NCBI GenBank assembly: GCA_902782985.1
Contig: CACZPC010000189.1
Coordinates: forward strand, 1-9,221
Source of the DNA: Oscillospiraceae bacterium
GTDB taxonomy: Bacteria > Bacillota > Clostridia > Saccharofermentanales > Saccharofermentanaceae
Direction: 5' to 3'
Length of the DNA: 9,221 bases
The position numbers were made by a program, and so were the translations under genes. Positions 4,990-9,221 of the stretch are shown in pieces. The notes below the pieces were generated by a model. It was not told the DNA's origin, did no database searches, and was given only the letters and a program-made list of their open reading frames with translations. The first letter of the stretch is position 1, and each line of letters opens with the position of its first letter.

Positions 4990-6561
4990 TCAGCCTGCCT
5001 TATAAGTAAGATCCTTAAATGTTACATAAGTATCGGAATCCTTGCCGTTAGCGGAAGCATATATGCCGATGCAGCATCCTACGAATCCGCCTGCGACCTC
5101 GGTAGAGAGGTTAGCCACGGAAGCTTCACCGAGCTCCTTGCTGTCGCAGAAGACTTTAGTATTAAGTCCGTCTACAACAACGGATACCGTAACAGTACCG
5201 GATACGGGAGTCTGACCGATGATCTCGTCATTTCCGTCCTGGCAGAGGATCATCCTGCACTGACCGTCGATGACTTCCGCTCTGAGGTTATAGAGGTTAT
5301 TCTGCATAAGAACAAGACCTGCACTCTCGCCGCCCTGAAGAGCTGAAGTATCGAATGTGGCAGTTGACTTGAAATGATGGTGCTGCTGGCGGATGCAGAT
5401 ATAGGAGGGACTTGCCACAGCCTTGATGTCATCCTTGCCACAGCGGAGCTTTAATCCGTCAGGTGTAAGCTTGTACATACTTGCCTGGTAATTTCTAAGG
5501 AAAAGGAATTCATCGCCGAGTTCCTTCATGGATGCGAACTGATAGTCCTTATCCGTACCGGGGATCGTAGTCTTATGACCTGTCCTGCATGTATAGGAAT
5601 CCGGATCTTTCTCGGGATCCCACTCGGGGAGATCGATCTCCACCTTCTCCGTGAGCATACCGACTCCGGGATTAACTACCGGCCACTCATCCTCCCAGAT
5701 GAACTTGGCAAGGAATGTCTCTCTTCCCATTGTCGTATAGCGGTTAAGAGGTCTTACTGCGAGCATCGTCATGAACCACTCGCCGTTGGGTGTCTTAATG
5801 ATATCTCCGTGACCTACATACTTGATGGGGTAGTCCTTGCCCAAGTGTCTGTGTGTAAGGATGGGATTCTTGGGATTACCCGCATAAGGTCCCCAGATCT
5901 CCTTGCTGCGGCAGATCATGACAGAATGCTCGGGGCCGGTACCGCCCTCTGCGTGCATGATGTAGTAGTAACCGTTTTCCTTGTAGATATGAGGTCCCTC
6001 AGGCCAGATACAGCCCTTGAGAGCACCGTTCCAGACATCCTTCTTCTCGCCCTTGAGGCACCAGTTCTCCAGATCGACTTCGGCAATATAGATATACCAG
6101 TCTCCGTTATATTTAGCTCCGCCGTCGGGATTCTCGTGTGTGCCGATATAGTAGCATTTACCGTCATCGTCAAAAAAGAGCGAGGGGTCGATGCCGTCGG
6201 CATCCTCAAGGTAGTGGGGCTCGGACCAGGGGCCCTCGGGATTTGTGGCGGTAACGATGAAATTGCCGCCGTGAGTGACGTTGGTACAGATTACGTAGAA
6301 GACGCCTTCATGATAGCGTATGGTCGGTGCGAAAAGCCCCGCCGAATGATCAGCTCCTTCAAGAGGAAGCTGGGAATGTCTGTCGAGTACGTTACCGATC
6401 TGTTCCCAGTGCACCAGATCCTTACTGTGCATTACCGAGAGACCCGGGAAATATGCGAAAGTGGAATTGCAAAGATAGTAATCCTCGCCGACCGCGCAGA
6501 TAGAGGGGTCGGGATAGAAACCCGGCATTATCGGGTTTGTCGCAAAGATGTGTTCTGACAT
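4990..6561 (-). CDS. Glycoside hydrolase family 43 beta-xylosidase/alpha-L-arabinofuranosidase
   Basis: The product has 523 residues, starting at an ATG with GGAGG (6567-6571) five bases upstream. Residues 5 to about 320 form the five-bladed beta-propeller with the GH43 catalytic triad: D18 (general base, in FYPDPS), D125 (pKa-tuning, in DGIDPSLFFD) and E188 (general acid, in WPEGPHIY). The positions are close to those known for the Selenomonas beta-xylosidase. HGD (251-253) and WFMTMLAVRP (262-271) are further family motifs. Residues about 330-523 form the C-terminal beta-sandwich of the subfamily 11/12-like xylosidases. With no signal peptide it is cytoplasmic, releasing xylose or arabinose from imported oligosaccharides by inversion. 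It lies 54 bases after the cyclase gene on the same strand and may also have its own promoter. Family and catalytic residues are firm; xylose versus arabinose preference is not resolved. Confidence 0.93.
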   Translation of the reverse strand: MSEHIFATNPIMPGFYPDPSICAVGEDYYLCNSTFAYFPGLSVMHSKDLVHWEQIGNVLDRHSQLPLEGADHSAGLFAPTIRYHEGVFYVICTNVTHGGNFIVTATNPEGPWSEPHYLEDADGIDPSLFFDDDGKCYYIGTHENPDGGAKYNGDWYIYIAEVDLENWCLKGEKKDVWNGALKGCIWPEGPHIYKENGYYYIMHAEGGTGPEHSVMICRSKEIWGPYAGNPKNPILTHRHLGKDYPIKYVGHGDIIKTPNGEWFMTMLAVRPLNRYTTMGRETFLAKFIWEDEWPVVNPGVGMLTEKVEIDLPEWDPEKDPDSYTCRTGHKTTIPGTDKDYQFASMKELGDEFLFLRNYQASMYKLTPDGLKLRCGKDDIKAVASPSYICIRQQHHHFKSTATFDTSALQGGESAGLVLMQNNLYNLRAEVIDGQCRMILCQDGNDEIIGQTPVSGTVTVSVVVDGLNTKVFCDSKELGEASVANLSTEVAGGFVGCCIGIYASANGKDSDTYVTFKDLTYKAG

Positions 6562-6591
6562 GATGTCCTCCGTTTCAGATGATTTATTCTA

Positions 6592-6619
6592 ATGATACAG
6601 GATTATTAATGTGTATCAA
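6592..6619 (-). promoter_or_regulatory. Candidate promoter with overlapping inverted repeat before the GH43 gene
   Basis: Leftward TTGATA (6614-6619) and TATCAT (6592-6597) are 16 bases apart, 31 bases from the GH43 ATG. Overlapping both boxes is an inverted repeat TGATACA (6593-6599) and TGTATCA (6612-6618) with a 12-base spacer. The repeat includes the cyclase stop codon. It may be an operator letting the glycosidase be expressed apart from the cyclase. As RNA the arms could also form a weak hairpin. Confidence 0.45.
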
Positions 6620-8442
6620 TGATCGCGTTTTTTCTTTATCTTCTTCTCGATATACATTGCCTCGTCAGCCTTATCCATACTGTCCATGAGAGAATTCCAG
6701 TCAGGTACTTCGCTGATACCTATGCTGGCGCTCAGGGTATAGGCGGCTCCGATCCTGACGTTGGCATCGTCGATCGCCTTTCGAAGAGATCTGATAAAAT
6801 GTCCGATCCTTCCGGGATCATCCAGGATAAGTACGGCCTCGAATTCATCTCCGCCCATCCTTGCCGCGAACTCTCCCTCGCGAAGAGCAGAGGAGATGCA
6901 GTCCGCCATTGCCTTTATGGCAGTATCTCCTGCAGAGTGACCGAAAGTATCGTTAATGCCTTTAAGGCCGTCCATGTCTATGCTGGCGACGGCGATCTTT
7001 TTGCTGCCGTCGTTATCCTTAAGAAGAGGAGAGATATTATTCTCGAAGCCCCTTCTGTTATAGACCCCTGTAAGAGCATCCTTGACGTAGAGCTCCATTA
7101 CGTTATTTGCTTCGCCGAGCTTCTGGTAAAGCTCCAGTTTGTTGAGAGTCTGACCGAACATCATGAGGGCGAATTCCAGCTTTTCGTCAAAGAATCTGTC
7201 GGTAGCGGGGTCGAGCTCCAGCACGCAGTAACCGTAAACCTCATTCTTATAGAACACCGGAAGGAAGATCCTGACCGCGGATCGATCGGCGTCGAGGGTA
7301 TCCGGGAGGAGATCCGATGCCGGGAAAGTATCGTGCCTGATGCTGATATCGCTTTCGTCGGCACTGCCGATCAGTTCCAGATCATTCTCGAGACGTCTTA
7401 CCAGGAAGACTCTCCTGAAGAGCGACAGATCGGTCAAGTATCTCAGTGTGATATCGATCGCTTCGGAATACGAGAGCGCCTCGCCGTAATCGGAGTTGAG
7501 CCTTAAGAAGGCCAATGCCTTATCGTAGTAGACCTTTTGCATCGTATCAAGGAGCGAATATGCCTCGTTGACGTCCCTGTCGGTCTTTCCGCCGGTACTT
7601 TCCCTGATTATGAGATATCCGGGGACCAGGACGATCTCATCCTTCATTCCGCCTCTGACTGCCTGTTCTAGGCTGTTCATCGCAGTATCGACAAGGGCAG
7701 TCTCCGAGATCTCGGAGGTGGTGAGAGAAGGGATCCTCGTATCGGAAGTCGGCTGATTATCTATTCCCGTGATCATAACATCTTCGGGGATCTTATAGCC
7801 TCTGAGGATCAGCTCGTCTATGAGTCCCCAGGCCATGTAATCATTAGAGCATATGATCGCCTTGGGAAGAGAACCGTCTTTTCTTATAAAGAAGTCTGCC
7901 GTCTGCTTTCCCTGATCGACCCAGTAGTTACCGTGGAATATAAGATCTTCATTGATCCCGTAACCGGCCTCATGCATAGCTTTTTCAAAACCTGCACGGC
8001 GCTCGAAGGAATCTTCAAGATCATCTCTGCCGGTAACAAATCCTATATCATCCGTTCCGCACAGGGAGATGACGTATCTTGCCACTTCATACATCAATTG
8101 CCGGTTGTCGGGAAGTATATTGCAGAATCCTTCTTCGGCGCTCCTCAGGCTTATGACCGGAGGCAGGTGTTCGGCGCTTCTTAAGTTGTCCAGAAGTCTT
8201 TTGCGCATGCCGGCGTGATTAAGCGTATCGGAACAGAGGATTATGCCGTCGTAAGTGTCGAGCTTCGGAAGGAGCAGAATGCTCTTAAAACCCTCTGAAT
8301 GCAGCGGGTTCTCACTCGGCACGGCACAGTTACCGAATATATCTATGGTATGTCCGTGGTCCACGGCTCTTTTCTGAAGGAGTTTTATAACTGCCGATGA
8401 ATAATCGCGATATATGTCTCCTACGAATGCACATATCTTCAT
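6616..8442 (-). CDS. Diguanylate cyclase with LacI/periplasmic-binding-like sensor, GAF-like and GGDEF domains
   Basis: From ATG 8442 the product has 608 residues. An earlier in-frame ATG at 8466 directly abuts the likely -10 box and has no ribosome site; 8442 has AGAGG (8451-8455) eight bases upstream. Residues 1 to about 285 form a LacI-regulator-type sugar-binding fold without the usual DNA-binding domain, with ICSNDYMAWGLIDELILRGY, IPEDVMITGIDN and IPSLTT. Residues about 290-435 look like a GAF domain (VFYKNEVYGYCVLELD, then FALMMFGQTLNKLELYQKL). The GGDEF domain (about 450-608) starts at KDALTGVYNRRGF, has metal and substrate residues in IDMDGLKGINDTFGHSAGD, and an intact GGDEF at 530-534. 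The inhibitory RxxD site reads RxxE. It should make c-di-GMP from two GTP in the cytoplasm, perhaps in response to a sugar. Upstream of a GH43 gene on the same strand and divergent from another, it is probably part of a xylan-utilisation locus. Confidence 0.9.
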   Translation of the reverse strand: MKICAFVGDIYRDYSSAVIKLLQKRAVDHGHTIDIFGNCAVPSENPLHSEGFKSILLLPKLDTYDGIILCSDTLNHAGMRKRLLDNLRSAEHLPPVISLRSAEEGFCNILPDNRQLMYEVARYVISLCGTDDIGFVTGRDDLEDSFERRAGFEKAMHEAGYGINEDLIFHGNYWVDQGKQTADFFIRKDGSLPKAIICSNDYMAWGLIDELILRGYKIPEDVMITGIDNQPTSDTRIPSLTTSEISETALVDTAMNSLEQAVRGGMKDEIVLVPGYLIIRESTGGKTDRDVNEAYSLLDTMQKVYYDKALAFLRLNSDYGEALSYSEAIDITLRYLTDLSLFRRVFLVRRLENDLELIGSADESDISIRHDTFPASDLLPDTLDADRSAVRIFLPVFYKNEVYGYCVLELDPATDRFFDEKLEFALMMFGQTLNKLELYQKLGEANNVMELYVKDALTGVYNRRGFENNISPLLKDNDGSKKIAVASIDMDGLKGINDTFGHSAGDTAIKAMADCISSALREGEFAARMGGDEFEAVLILDDPGRIGHFIRSLRKAIDDANVRIGAAYTLSASIGISEVPDWNSLMDSMDKADEAMYIEKKIKKKRDH

Positions 8443-8466
8443 GGATAGATCCTCTCCCGTACCCAT

Positions 8467-8495
8467 ATTATAAATGTGCAGCCGTTTTATTTGAA
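8467..8495 (-). promoter_or_regulatory. Likely promoter of the diguanylate cyclase gene
   Basis: Leftward TTCAAA (8490-8495) and a perfect TATAAT (8467-8472) are 17 bases apart. Transcription would start near 8460, inside the longest possible reading frame, which supports translation from ATG 8442 rather than 8466. Confidence 0.55.
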
Positions 8496-8592
8496 CTGCA
8501 TAATGACCTTAAATTTGCAACAGTCGAAGTTTTTTGTCATGATTTCGGATAAAATGTACCCGATAATCCATTGCTGTCCGGAGGAGCCGTAA
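8496..8592. other. Divergent intergenic region between the cyclase and the rightward GH43 gene
   Basis: No gene is seen here. A TAAAAT box (8550-8555) could serve the rightward gene, but it lacks a good -35 box. A six-T run (8530-8535) and a short inverted repeat with TGCAG/CTGCA arms (8477-8481, 8496-8500) are the only other features. No clear catabolite-repression (cre) site was recognised. GGAGGAG (8580-8586) is the ribosome site of the rightward gene. Confidence 0.4.
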
Positions 8593-9221
8593 ATGATGAC
8601 CGGAACAAATCCGCTGATGAAGATCGATATCCCTGATCCCGATGTCATATGCGTAGATAACACTTTTTATATGATAAATACCACCATGCATTTTATGCCG
8701 GGAGGAGAGATATTAAGATCGTATGACCTTATAAACTGGGAGCATGCCGCATATATATTTGACCGCATAGACGGCACTCCCGCCCAGCGGCTCGAAGGTG
8801 ACATGAACATTTACGGCAAAGGCATGTGGGCCGGCTCTCTGAGATTTCACGACGGTATGTTCTATGCGGCCTTTTCCTGCAATGATACGAAGAAGACATA
8901 TATCTATCGTTCTTCTTCCGTTGAAGGGACGTGGGTACGAAATGATATCGAAGGATTTTATTATGATCTTTCTCTCCTGTTTGACGATGACAGAGTATTC
9001 GTTGTCCACGGCAATACCGACATTTACATGACCGAGCTCAACAGTGATCTCACCGCCCCGAAGGAGGGAGGCATATCGAGGCTTATCGTACATGACGATA
9101 AGGCGAAGATACTGGGATATGAGGGTTCGCATATCTATAAGATCGACGGAAGATATTATCTGTTCCTGATACATTCGCTCCCTGACAGATGGATGAGGGT
9201 CGAGGCGATGTTCTCGGCTGA
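8593..9221 (+). CDS. Second GH43-family glycoside hydrolase, N-terminal part (3' end outside the window)
   Basis: An open frame from ATG 8593 runs off the window edge after 209 complete codons. GGAGGAG (8580-8586) is six bases upstream, and a second ATG follows immediately at 8596. The start (NPLMKIDIPDPDVICVDNTF) has the GH43 general-base motif, probably D15 in IPDPDV. FYYDLSLLFDDD places the pKa-tuning Asp at D125, and GYEGSHIYK gives the general acid E177. MHFMPGGEILRSYDLINWE is the typical first propeller blade. It is clearly GH43 but only distantly like the complete GH43 in this window, so probably another subfamily; beta-xylosidase or arabinofuranosidase is the likely activity. No signal peptide is visible, so it should be cytoplasmic. 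It is divergent from the cyclase and probably shares its control region. Confidence 0.88.
   Translation, partial: MMTGTNPLMKIDIPDPDVICVDNTFYMINTTMHFMPGGEILRSYDLINWEHAAYIFDRIDGTPAQRLEGDMNIYGKGMWAGSLRFHDGMFYAAFSCNDTKKTYIYRSSSVEGTWVRNDIEGFYYDLSLLFDDDRVFVVHGNTDIYMTELNSDLTAPKEGGISRLIVHDDKAKILGYEGSHIYKIDGRYYLFLIHSLPDRWMRVEAMFSA

Noticed and set aside
5575..6558. Rightward 327-codon open frame opposite the GH43 gene
   Set aside because: It lies entirely opposite a gene with a complete catalytic triad and has no recognisable protein features. Such long antisense frames are common where codon choice keeps the complementary frame free of stops.
6562..6575. Possible catabolite-repression site near TGAAACGGAGGACA before the GH43 gene
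   Set aside because: It matches the cre consensus poorly and is better explained as the ribosome site.
6619..7506. Rightward 295-codon open frame opposite the cyclase gene
   Set aside because: It is antisense to the GGDEF and GAF-like domains and has no recognisable motif of its own.

Overview
The window reads as chromosomal DNA of an anaerobic, plant-fibre-degrading Firmicute of class Clostridia (Lachnospiraceae/Oscillospiraceae-like). This is inferred from strong GGAGG-type ribosome sites, frequent ATA, AGA and AGG codons, moderate GC content, and genes typical of rumen or gut clostridia: cytoplasmic GH43 glycosidases, a sugar-binding-like sensor fused to a GGDEF domain, and a TetR/ABC pair. 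No RNA genes, CRISPR arrays, insertion sequences or phage genes were seen. Base composition looks even across the window by eye.

Left part (1-3528), all on the + strand: the 3' end of a GNAT acetyltransferase, a small four-helix membrane protein of unknown role, a spacer with overlapping hairpins, a metallo-beta-lactamase-fold hydrolase, and a complete ABC exporter half-transporter. The last two are 54 bases apart and probably co-transcribed. The block ends at a strong hairpin terminator.

Middle part (3484-4989): a leftward TetR regulator faces the exporter tail-to-tail and is divergent from a small XRE-type helix-turn-helix protein with two membrane segments. The tetR promoter is well formed (TTGACC-N17-TATATT), with a near-perfect inverted repeat at the transcription start, indicating autoregulation. 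A second leftward promoter (TTGACT-N17-TAGTAT), with a related inverted repeat of the same 10-4-10 layout, lies just downstream of tetR. It points into about 220 bases with no convincing protein gene that end in the shared terminator. This orphan promoter-operator is the least explained structure in the window.

Right part (4990-9221): a sugar-utilisation locus. A divergent promoter region at about 8443-8592 separates a rightward GH43 glycosidase, cut by the window edge, from a leftward pair. That pair is a LacI/periplasmic-binding-like + GAF-like + GGDEF diguanylate cyclase followed by a complete GH43 beta-xylosidase/arabinofuranosidase. Neither the complete glycosidase nor the visible part of the other shows a signal peptide, so they likely act on imported xylo- or arabino-oligosaccharides. 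The cyclase has no DNA-binding domain and may link intracellular sugar to c-di-GMP. An inverted repeat overlapping a plausible promoter lies between the cyclase and the GH43 gene.
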